This document shows, piece after piece, positions 5,638-11,999 of a stretch of DNA of 11,999 nucleotides (the stretch's first letter is position 1; each line of letters begins with the position of its first letter). Position numbers and translations under genes: made by a program. This DNA comes from Streptomyces katrae. Lineage in GTDB: Bacteria > Actinomycetota > Actinomycetes > Streptomycetales > Streptomycetaceae. The notes under the pieces were generated by a model, which worked only from the letters and a program-made list of their open reading frames with translations, was not told the origin of the DNA and made no database searches. Location: assembly GCF_000966975.1 (NCBI RefSeq), contig NZ_JZWV01000666.1, forward strand, positions 1-11,999, read 5' to 3'.

Positions 5638-6411
5638 CTACCTGGTCGTTTCAGCGCTCGGCCTGTTCGCCGTGTGCCGCCGGTCCGCGGGCGGCCGCCC
5701 CGGAGCGTCCGGGGGTGCGGCGGTCGGCTTCGCCCGCACCGTGCGCCAGGGTCTGTGAGGGGCGCCGAGGTAGGTGAGGACGGCGAGGACGCGTCGGTGG
5801 CCGCTGTCCTCGGGTGGGAGGTCGAGCTTCGCGAAGATGTTGCCGACGTGCTTGTGCACGGCCCGCTCGGTGACGACGAGGCGGTGGGCGATCTCGGAGT
5901 TGCCGTGTCCCTGGGCCATCATCGCGAGTACCTCGCGTTCACGGCCGGTCAGCCGCGTCAGCGGGTCGGCGCCCGTCGCCGGGTCGGCGCCCGTCGCCAT
6001 GAGCTGACGGACCACTTCGGGGTCGAGCGCGGTGCCGCCGGCCGCCACCCGGTGGAGGGCGTCGAGGAAGTCGTCGACGCGGGCGACGCGGTCCTTGAGG
6101 AGGTAGCCGACGCCGGTGCCGTCGGCGATGAGCTCTCGGGCGTAGGTGTCCTCGACGTACTGGGAGAGCACGAGGACAGGGAGGCCGGGGATGTGTTCCC
6201 TGGCGCGAAGGGCGGCTCTGATGCCCTCGTCGGTGAAGGTCGGGGGGAGGCGGACGTCGACCACGGCCACGTCCGGACGGTGTGCGAGTGCCGCCGTCAC
6301 GAAGGATTCGGCGTCCTGGGTGATGGCGAGGACCTCGTTCCCCAGGGCTTCCAGCAGCGCCGAAAGCCCCTGTGCGAGGAGTGCGTTGTCCTCGGTGATC
6401 AGAATGCGCAC
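5638..6411 (-). CDS. NarL/FixJ-family (LuxR-type) response regulator
   Basis: Residues 1-125 are a receiver domain: acidic pocket E7-D8, phosphoacceptor D52 in VAVVDVRLPP, S83 in VLVLSQY and K106 in YLLKDR. A LuxR helix-turn-helix follows at about 154-215 (LTGREREVLAMMAQGHGNSEIAHRLVV then TERAVHKHVGNIFAKLDL). The C-terminal 40 residues are a proline/arginine-rich tail. I prefer GTG 6411 as start (257 residues) because GGAG lies five bases upstream; GTG 6417 is also possible. The start lies 13 bases inside the end of the kinase gene, so the two are translationally coupled and form a two-component pair. An 18-bp in-frame duplication in the interdomain linker gives ATGADP twice. Target genes are unknown; the divergent protease gene is one candidate. 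Confidence 0.95.
   Translation of the reverse strand: MRILITEDNALLAQGLSALLEALGNEVLAITQDAESFVTAALAHRPDVAVVDVRLPPTFTDEGIRAALRAREHIPGLPVLVLSQYVEDTYARELIADGTGVGYLLKDRVARVDDFLDALHRVAAGGTALDPEVVRQLMATGADPATGADPLTRLTGREREVLAMMAQGHGNSEIAHRLVVTERAVHKHVGNIFAKLDLPPEDSGHRRVLAVLTYLGAPHRPWRTVRAKPTAAPPDAPGRPPADRRHTANRPSAETTR
5963..5998. repeat. 18-bp tandem in-frame duplication in response regulator linker
   Basis: The unit gggtcggcgcccgtcgcc appears at 5963-5980 and 5981-5998 with no mismatch. On the coding strand it duplicates the hexapeptide ATGADP between the receiver and DNA-binding domains, keeping the frame. Confidence 0.95.
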
Positions 6412-7643
6412 GGGCACTCCAAGGTGATGACGGTGGGGCCGCCTGGCGGGCTCTGCACCCGCAGTGTGCCGTCGACCGCCTCGATGCGTCGGCGCATGCC
6501 GCGCAGCCCGGTGCCGTGGCCCTCGGCCGCTCCGCCCCGGCCGTCGTCGGTGATCTCCGCGCGGAGCGTGTCGTCGACCCTGGCCAGGGTGATCGAAGCG
6601 GAGCGGGCGTGGCTGTGCTTGGCCGCGTTGGTGAGTGCCTCGGTGATGGCGAAGTACACGGCGACCTCGACCTGGGCCGGTAACGGGCCCAGGTCGGCGA
6701 GGTGCGCGGTGGCGGGCACGGGGCAGCGGGCGACGACGGCCGAGAGCGCGTCGGCCAGGCCCCGGTCGGCGAGGACCGGCGGGTAGACGGAGCGCAGGAG
6801 GTCGCGTAGTTCGGCCATCGCTTCCTCGGCGCCTTCCCGTGCCCGGGTCAGCAGCGGGCCCACCCCCGCGGGGTTGGAGCCGAGGGCCCGTTCGGCGAGG
6901 CCGAGCTGCATGGCGAGGGACACGAGCCGGGCCTGGGTGCCGTCGTGCAGGTCGCGTTCGATGCGGCGCAGCTCGTCGCCGTGCGCCCTCAGCGCTCCGG
7001 TGCGGGTGCGGTCCAGGGCCGCCACGCGCTCGGCGAGTACCGCGGCGGCGGAGGGGGCCAGCAGCCGCCTGCTCGATGCCGCCGCCGGCCTGGCCATCAG
7101 GGGCGGGCCGACCAGGGCGAGCAGCAGGCTGAGCAGGAGCTGGGGCGCTCCGGCGTAGGCCGCGGATGCCCAGCTGTCGACGGGGACGTCCAGCAGGGGC
7201 CGGACCGGATCGTCGGCGGGGAACAGCCACCAGAGGCAGATCAGGACGAGGACGGCCGCCGGGAACACGAAGAGCGCCGCGCCGATGGATCCGAGCAGGG
7301 TTCCGGCGACCGCCATCCAGGGTGCCCAGCGCAGGTCGCGGCTGGTCGCGGGCTCGGACAGCATGGCCGTCAAGGTGCTTCGGGCGTGCGGTCCGGCCGG
7401 CGTGGCGGGTGTCGCCGCCCAGGTTCCCAGGCGGGTGCGTTCGGCGTCGGCGAGACGGCGCAGCAGCCGGAGTTCGAACGGCATGACGAGCAGGCCCACG
7501 CCGACGAGGCAGAGCACGGCCGAGTACACGAGTACGGGTACGAGCACGATGAGGGCCAGTCCTCGGGCGGCGACGGTCGCGCAGTATCGGGCGGCACGGG
7601 CGGAGCGCAGCGCGTGGGTACGGGCCGTTGAAAGATCCATCAC
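6399..7643 (-). CDS. Sensor histidine kinase, NarL-partner type (HisKA_3, HATPase_c)
   Basis: This 414-residue membrane kinase has hydrophobic segments at about residues 27-54, 108-141 and 164-183, in the arrangement of the putative sensor domain common in Streptomyces kinases. Then come a dimerisation/phosphoacceptor helix with H233 in RRIERDLHDGTQARLVSLAMQLGLA, an N-box with N339 (EALTNAAKHSHA), a G1 box ITDDGRGG (364-371) and a G2 region GTGLRGMRRRIEAVDGTL. It should autophosphorylate on H233 and pass phosphate to D52 of the regulator. The start GTG 7643 (or adjacent ATG 7640) has GAGGAAG upstream. It is the first gene of a two-gene operon and is divergent from the CPBP protease, with 111 bases between. 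The signal is unknown; a short sensor without an extracytoplasmic loop suggests a membrane-derived signal. Confidence 0.95.
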   Translation of the reverse strand: MMDLSTARTHALRSARAARYCATVAARGLALIVLVPVLVYSAVLCLVGVGLLVMPFELRLLRRLADAERTRLGTWAATPATPAGPHARSTLTAMLSEPATSRDLRWAPWMAVAGTLLGSIGAALFVFPAAVLVLICLWWLFPADDPVRPLLDVPVDSWASAAYAGAPQLLLSLLLALVGPPLMARPAAASSRRLLAPSAAAVLAERVAALDRTRTGALRAHGDELRRIERDLHDGTQARLVSLAMQLGLAERALGSNPAGVGPLLTRAREGAEEAMAELRDLLRSVYPPVLADRGLADALSAVVARCPVPATAHLADLGPLPAQVEVAVYFAITEALTNAAKHSHARSASITLARVDDTLRAEITDDGRGGAAEGHGTGLRGMRRRIEAVDGTLRVQSPPGGPTVITLECPCAF

Positions 7644-7741
7644 GCCGCCCAGTCTTCCTCCCCCGGCCTGCCGGCACAGTGGAGCCGGCTACACCATGCG
7701 GAGGGGAGCGCACGCGATCGCCCCGGTCAGGCCGTGGTTCG

Positions 7742-7747
7742 TAGCGT
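7742..7747 (+). promoter_or_regulatory. Probable -10 element of a leaderless transcript for the CPBP protease
   Basis: TAGCGT (7742-7747) ends 7 bases before ATG 7755, the spacing at which the transcription start would coincide with the A of the start codon. No Shine-Dalgarno precedes this ATG. No good -35 is seen, which is common for actinobacterial leaderless promoters. This element decides against the upstream GTG at 7734. Confidence 0.5.
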
Positions 7748-7754
7748 CGCCCTC

Positions 7755-8705
7755 ATGAAACGAACGAACTCACGACGAGGTCCGAGCCCGAGCCCCGGGC
7801 TCGTCCCCTTCCTGGTGATCAGCTTCGTCGGGGCGTGGCTGACCATGGTGCCCCTGTGGGTGGAAGGTCTGCGTCGGACGAGCGCCGCGCAGGAGACGCC
7901 GCCGCTCGCGGCGTTGTGCATGATCCTCATGATGCTGGTTCCGGCGCTGACCGCCTTCGGCCTGACCGCGCACCGGCGGGGGGCGCGCGAGGCCGTGCGG
8001 GTCCTCGGACTCGTGCGGGCCACGCCGTGGCGGCACGAACTGCGCTGCGTGACGGCGGCGTTCATGGTCCCGCTCGGCCTCACCGCCGTCGGACTGGCCG
8101 TTTCCACGCCGGCAGGTTGGTACCGGCCGGCGCACCTGCCCGGGCCCGGTACGGTCGCGCCGCTCGTGCTGAGCGCGCTGGTGTCCGTACCGCTGTACTT
8201 CGGGGAAGAACTCGGCTGGCAGGGCTACATGCTGCCCAGGCTGGTGCGACGCGGCAGGATGCGCGGCCTGCTGCTCGGCGGGGCGATCTGGGGGGCGTGG
8301 CACGTCCCGATGACCGCGCTCGGGGGAAGCTACCCCGGCCACCCGGTGCTGCTCGGGATACCGGTGGCGGTGGTGACCGCGATGCTGCTCGGAACGGTGA
8401 TCGCGGCCGTCCGGCTCGCCACCGGGTCGGTGTGGGCGGCGGTCGCCGCGCACGTGTCGCTCAACGAGTTCGCGCTGCCACTGACCCGCCGCGTCTCGGG
8501 CGCACTCGTCGACCCGCTGCTCGCCGGGCCGTTGAGCGTCGCGACCTGGCCGGCGAGCGCCCTCGCGGTGGTGGGCGTCTGGCTGGCGTACCGGCGCCGC
8601 GGCGGGCTCGGCGTGGTGGCCGGGGGCGGTGGCGGTGGCGAGGGCGGCTCCGGGGTGCCGGAGGTGTCCGGGGTGTCCGGGGTGTCCAAGCGGTTCTCGC
8701 CGTAG
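7755..8705 (+). CDS. CPBP-family intramembrane glutamic endopeptidase
   Basis: From ATG 7755 this is a 316-residue multi-pass membrane protein. The CPBP (Abi) protease motifs are in order: EE at 151-152 in FGEELGWQGYMLPRL, WGAWHVPM with H183, and HVSLNEF with H233 and N237. About eight hydrophobic segments surround them. The family includes CAAX prenyl endopeptidases, bacteriocin self-immunity proteins and regulated membrane proteases; here the substrate is unknown. Like many bacterial members it has EExxWxG rather than EExxxR. The C-terminal 30 or so residues are a low-complexity tail (GGGGGGEGG, then VSG repeats). The gene diverges from the sensor kinase operon, so co-regulation by that two-component system is possible but unproven. 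Confidence 0.92.
   Translation: MKRTNSRRGPSPSPGLVPFLVISFVGAWLTMVPLWVEGLRRTSAAQETPPLAALCMILMMLVPALTAFGLTAHRRGAREAVRVLGLVRATPWRHELRCVTAAFMVPLGLTAVGLAVSTPAGWYRPAHLPGPGTVAPLVLSALVSVPLYFGEELGWQGYMLPRLVRRGRMRGLLLGGAIWGAWHVPMTALGGSYPGHPVLLGIPVAVVTAMLLGTVIAAVRLATGSVWAAVAAHVSLNEFALPLTRRVSGALVDPLLAGPLSVATWPASALAVVGVWLAYRRRGGLGVVAGGGGGGEGGSGVPEVSGVSGVSKRFSP
8663..8687. repeat. 9-bp tandem repeat in the 3' end of the CPBP gene
   Basis: GGTGTCCGG occurs at 8663-8671 and 8672-8680 and partly at 8681-8687, encoding V-S-G units. It follows a glycine-coding run. This looks like recent repeat growth in a dispensable tail. Confidence 0.8.
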
Positions 8706-8903
8706 GGCGCGTGGGCGGAGGCCGGGGCCGCACATCGGGCCGCTTCCGGCTGTCACGGGATCGCGGTACCGAGGATTTCTCCGGGCTCGTCGGGGCTCGT
8801 CAAGAAGCGTATTTGTGGGACTTTCGAGGGCGTCCGGCCGTCGCGGACAGTGGCCTCATGTCGTCGTTGATCGACCGATCCGACTGAGGAGACTGACCCC
8901 CGC
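8706..8903 (+). promoter_or_regulatory. Upstream region of the NRPS gene
   Basis: This 198-base gap should contain the NRPS promoter, but no clear -35/-10 pair is seen. Visible: a direct repeat GGGCTCGTC at about 8785-8803, an AT-richer patch near 8805-8830, a tight inverted repeat GATCG-AC-CGATC (8869-8880), and the ribosome-binding site GAGGAGA (8886-8892), 11 bases before the ATG. A nine-codon frame ATG 8858 to TGA 8887 (MSSLIDRSD) ends in the ribosome-binding site and might be a leader peptide. I find no match to the DmdR-type iron box (TTAGGTTAGGCTAACCTAA-like). Confidence 0.4.
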
Positions 8904-11900
8904 ATGGCCACTCACGACCGCCGGTCGCTGCCCCTGACCCCGCCGCAGAACGGCGTCTGGTTCGCGCAGCAGCTCGACCCCACCCGCCTCGACTACACCA
9001 TCGCCGAGTACCTGGAGATCCGCGGGGCGGTGGATCCGGAGCTGCTCGCCGAGGCGGTGCGCACGATGGTGGCCGGAACCGAGACGTTGTGCGTCCGCTT
9101 CGCCGAGGTGGACGGGGTGGTGCACCAGATACCCGCCGGGCCGCCGCCGCTGCGGATGGAGACGGTCGACGTCAGCGACCACCCGGACCCGGACGCCGAG
9201 TCCGAGCGGCTGATGCGCGCCGAGCTGGCCCGGCCTACGGACCTGGGGGCCGGGGACGTGTGCCGCCACCTGCTGGTGCGGACCGGTCCGGCGGCCTACC
9301 GCTGGATGCAGGGCTACCACCACCTCGTAGCGGACGGGGTGACCGGCTCGATCCTCGCGCGGCGGACCGCGCAGGTGTACTCGGCGCTGGTCGCGGGCGA
9401 GCCCGTGCCGGCCGTCGAGTGCGCGCCGTGGCAGCGGATCGTGGCCGAGGAGGAGGAGTACGCGGCCTCCGAGCGGTGCGCGGAGGACCGGGAGTTCTGG
9501 CGGGTCCGCCTGGACGGGGCACCTGAGCCCGTCTCCTTCACCGGCAGCGTCCCGGCTCCCGCCTCGGGTACGACGGTGCGGGTGAGCGGCGACCTCGACC
9601 CCGCCGACACCCACACCCTGCGCGAGGCGGCGCGCCGGCACGGTACGCGCTGGTCGGCGCTGGTGATGGCCGCGGCCGCCGCCCACCTGCACCGCGCGGG
9701 CGGCACCGAGGACGTGGTCCTGGGCCTGCCGGTCACCGGCCGCACCACCCCGGACGCCCGCCGGACACCCGGCATGTTCTCCAAGGTGCTGCCGCTGCGG
9801 CTGGCCGTCGGCGCGGACACGACCGTCGGCGAGCTGGTGCGCGGCACCTCTGCCAGCATCAAGGAGGCCCTGCGCCACCAGCGGTACCGCATCGAGGAGT
9901 TCACCGGGACCGGACCGCGGCTGTGGGACGCCGCCGTCAACCTCATGTCCTTCGACTACGAGCTGTCCTTCGCCGGTGCTCCCGCCTCCGCGCACAACCT
10001 CTCGGTCGGCCCGGTGGAGCACGTCTCCCTCAACGTGTACGACCGCGGCGGCGACAGCCCGCTGACCGTGCAGGCCGAGGGCGACGCCGCCGACGTCGAC
10101 CGGGATGGACTCGAAGCGCTGCGGGTGCGGTTCACCCGGTTCCTGGTCGCCCTCGCCTCGGCCGAGGACGAGGCTCCGGTCGGCTCGCTGCCCTTCCTGA
10201 CCACCGAGGACGAGGAGCGGCTCGCCGCCTTCGCCGAGGGCGGCGCCGGCCCCGTGGCGGGGGACGCGTCGCTGCACACGCTCTTCGAGGAGGTGGCGGC
10301 GCGCAGCCCCGAGCGGGCCGCCGTGATCTGCGCCGGTCAGGAGGTCACCTACCGGGAGCTCGACGCCTGGGCCGAGGACATCGCGGACCGGCTGCGGCCG
10401 GCCGTCGGACCGGGCACCCCGGTCGGCGTGTGCGTGGAGCGCTCCCCGGCGATGGTCGCGGCCCTGCTCGGCGTCCTGAAGGCAGGCGGCTGCTACGTGC
10501 CGCTCGACCCCGGCCTGCCGGCCGAGCGCATCGCGTACATCGTGCGCGACGCCGGGCTGCGGACGGTCGTCGCCGGGCCGGGCAGCCGCGACCGGCTGCC
10601 GCACGACCTGCCGGGCGTGGTCGACGCGAGCGGGCCGGCCGACGGGTCCCGCTCCGGCCGGAGGTCCGTGCCGGTACCGGGCGCGTCCGCCGCGTACCTG
10701 CTGTACACCTCGGGCAGTACGGGCGAGCCGAAGGGCGTCGTCGTCCCGCACGCGGCGGCCGTCGACTTCGTACGCGGCCACCTCGCGCTGTGCGGCGCGG
10801 GCGACGGCGCCGGGCGCGCCGAGCGGTTCCTCGGGTTCGCCTCGCTGTCGTTCGACGTGTCGGTCCTGGACGTGTTCGGTTCCCTGCTGAGCGGTTCCAC
10901 CCTGGTCCTCGCCACCGAGGCCGAGCGGGTCGACGTCGACCGGCTCCAGGCGCTGCTCGCCGATCACGCGGTGACGGTCGCCGACCTGCCGCCGGCGCTC
11001 CTGCCGCTGCTGGACCCGGCGGGACTGCCCGCGCTGCGGTTCCTGTCCACCGGTGGTGAGGCCCCGTCCGGGGACGCCGTGGACCGCTGGGCGACGGACG
11101 GCCGCGAGGTCTGGAACGCGTACGGGCCCACCGAGGCGGCCGTGTCCGTGACCATGCACAGGGTGGCCGCGCCCTCGCACGGCCGGATCCCGCCGATCGG
11201 GCGCCCGATGGTCAACCACCGTGCGTACGTGGTCGACCGGGGGCTGCGGCTGCTGCCGCCGGGAGCGACCGGCGAGCTCTGCGTGGCCGGTGCGGGTCTC
11301 GCCCAGGGGTACGCGGGGCGCGCGGCCATGACCGCCGACCGTTTCGTGCCGGACCCCTTCTCCGGTGTGCCCGGTGCGCGGATGTACCGGACGGGCGACC
11401 TCGTGCGCTGGACGGCACGGGGCGAACTGGAGTTCGTGGGGCGGGTGGACCGCCAGGTGAAGATCAACGGCCACCGGATCGAACTCGGTGAGATCGAGGC
11501 GGTGCTCGGCCGGCAGCCCTCGGTGGGGCAGGCCGCGGTCGTCGTGCACGCCCCCGCGGGGGGAGCCCGCCGGCTCGTCGCCTTCGTGGCGCCGCCGGCC
11601 GACGGCGGCCCGGTGGCCGAACCGGACGCGCTGGCGGCCGAGTTGGGACGGGTCCTGCCGGGCTACATGGTGCCCCGCACCTTCGTGGCGGTGGACCGGC
11701 TGCCCCTCACCCCGGGCGGCAAGGTCGACCGCGCGCGGCTGCGCGTACCCGAGGCCGCGGCCCGTCCGGAGCACCCCGCGCGGGCGTACGGCGCCACCGA
11801 GCTGGCCCTCGCGGAGTTGTTCTCCGAAGCCCTCGGCACCCCCGCCACCCCGGACGACAACTTCTTCGAGCTCGGCGGCGACAGCATCACCGCCCTCGGC

Positions 11901-11999
11901 CTGACCAGCCGGGCGCGGGCCCGGGGCTTCTCCTTCACCCTGCGCGAGGTGTTCGCGCACAAGACCCCGGCCGCCCTCGCCGCGGCCGTCGGCGAGCCC
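8904..11999 (+). CDS. Nonribosomal peptide synthetase, first C-A-T module (partial, runs off window)
   Basis: The frame from ATG 8904 is open for 1032 codons to the window edge. Condensation domain (about residues 8-430): LPLTPPQNGVWFAQQL and an intact active site HHLVADG at 139-145; the text resembles the C domain of EntF. Adenylation domain (about 460-950): LKAGGCYVPLDP, YTSGSTGEPKG (601-611), SFDVSVLD (649-656), NAYGPTE (738-744), GELCVAGAGLAQGY, YRTGDLVRW, KINGHRIELGEIEAVL, and catalytic K940 in LTPGGKVDR. Carrier domain: NFFELGGDSI with phosphopantetheine site S994. Aligned to GrsA, the specificity code is DVLDSGAVSK. I know no exact match; the acidic residue at the 278 position hints at a basic amino acid such as arginine or ornithine. 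An N-terminal C domain means the first building block arrives from another protein or as an acyl or aryl starter. Later modules lie to the right. Confidence 0.95.
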   Translation, partial: MATHDRRSLPLTPPQNGVWFAQQLDPTRLDYTIAEYLEIRGAVDPELLAEAVRTMVAGTETLCVRFAEVDGVVHQIPAGPPPLRMETVDVSDHPDPDAESERLMRAELARPTDLGAGDVCRHLLVRTGPAAYRWMQGYHHLVADGVTGSILARRTAQVYSALVAGEPVPAVECAPWQRIVAEEEEYAASERCAEDREFWRVRLDGAPEPVSFTGSVPAPASGTTVRVSGDLDPADTHTLREAARRHGTRWSALVMAAAAAHLHRAGGTEDVVLGLPVTGRTTPDARRTPGMFSKVLPLRLAVGADTTVGELVRGTSASIKEALRHQRYRIEEFTGTGPRLWDAAVNLMSFDYELSFAGAPASAHNLSVGPVEHVSLNVYDRGGDSPLTVQAEGDAADVDRDGLEALRVRFTRFLVALASAEDEAPVGSLPFLTTEDEERLAAFAEGGAGPVAGDASLHTLFEEVAARSPERAAVICAGQEVTYRELDAWAEDIADRLRPAVGPGTPVGVCVERSPAMVAALLGVLKAGGCYVPLDPGLPAERIAYIVRDAGLRTVVAGPGSRDRLPHDLPGVVDASGPADGSRSGRRSVPVPGASAAYLLYTSGSTGEPKGVVVPHAAAVDFVRGHLALCGAGDGAGRAERFLGFASLSFDVSVLDVFGSLLSGSTLVLATEAERVDVDRLQALLADHAVTVADLPPALLPLLDPAGLPALRFLSTGGEAPSGDAVDRWATDGREVWNAYGPTEAAVSVTMHRVAAPSHGRIPPIGRPMVNHRAYVVDRGLRLLPPGATGELCVAGAGLAQGYAGRAAMTADRFVPDPFSGVPGARMYRTGDLVRWTARGELEFVGRVDRQVKINGHRIELGEIEAVLGRQPSVGQAAVVVHAPAGGARRLVAFVAPPADGGPVAEPDALAAELGRVLPGYMVPRTFVAVDRLPLTPGGKVDRARLRVPEAAARPEHPARAYGATELALAELFSEALGTPATPDDNFFELGGDSITALGLTSRARARGFSFTLREVFAHKTPAALAAAVGEP

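Noticed and set aside
6418..7713. Upstream extension of the response regulator frame to 7713 (691 codons in all)
   Set aside because: The extension lies over the sensor kinase in another frame and reads as low-complexity Arg/Pro/Ala text. The true regulator starts at 6411 with its own ribosome-binding site.
8706..8903. Iron box (DmdR/IdeR type) upstream of the NRPS gene
   Set aside because: I looked for a TTAGGTTAGGCTAACCTAA-like palindrome and found none, so iron control is not supported by the visible sequence.
8856..11960. Minus-strand open frame of 1034 codons covering the NRPS gene
   Set aside because: It is the antisense shadow of a real NRPS gene, kept open by GC-rich third positions. 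Its sequence is histidine-, arginine- and glycine-rich without domain structure.

Overview
The window is very GC-rich, with strong third-position G/C bias, GTG starts and Streptomyces-type families, so it looks like a piece of a Streptomyces or close actinobacterial chromosome. The layout suggests accessory or sub-telomeric DNA: worn CRISPR arrays, a broken defence-type gene pair, a broken methyltransferase, a run of ordinary environmental-response genes, then the start of a nonribosomal peptide synthetase (NRPS).

Left part (1-1838). Two type I-E-like CRISPR arrays (1-93 and 1355-1565) lie about 1.3 kb apart in the same orientation. Both are read on the minus strand, and each has its leader on the right. 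The two leaders align without gaps over the 52 bases next to the first repeat (34/52 identical by hand count), with a GAAAGTGC box at the same distance in both. No cas gene is visible. Between the arrays is an overlapping gene pair: a small protein interrupted by an amber codon (734-1108), then a GTGA-coupled AbiEii-type nucleotidyltransferase toxin gene (1105-1404). The toxin gene loses its 3' part exactly where the terminal CRISPR repeat begins.

Middle part (1839-8705). A class I SAM methyltransferase (minus, 1839-2598) is frameshifted by a 19-bp tandem duplication. A YceI-family lipid-binding protein (plus, 3057-3608) follows, with two mutually exclusive hairpins upstream of its ribosome-binding site. 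Next comes an HxlR-type repressor (minus, 4169-4552) divergent from an NmrA-like NAD(P)H-binding oxidoreductase (plus, 4650-5501). A CTTAC-N5-GTAAG palindrome overlaps the probable promoter of the oxidoreductase, so the two probably form a repressor-target unit. An NarL-type response regulator and its sensor histidine kinase form a minus-strand operon (kinase 6399-7643 first, then regulator 5638-6411), divergent from a CPBP-family membrane protease (plus, 7755-8705) that is probably translated from a leaderless mRNA.

Right part (8706-11999). A plus-strand NRPS gene starts at 8904 and runs off the window after one full C-A-T module. Its condensation domain resembles that of EntF and its first ten-residue specificity code reads DVLDSGAVSK. 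A siderophore-type product is possible, but no iron box, aryl-acid genes or MbtH gene are in view.

No wholly new system is demonstrated. The best candidates for a second look are the paired arrays with the array-truncated AbiEii gene and its unrecognised partner, the tandem-duplication frameshift in the methyltransferase, and the alternative hairpins before yceI.
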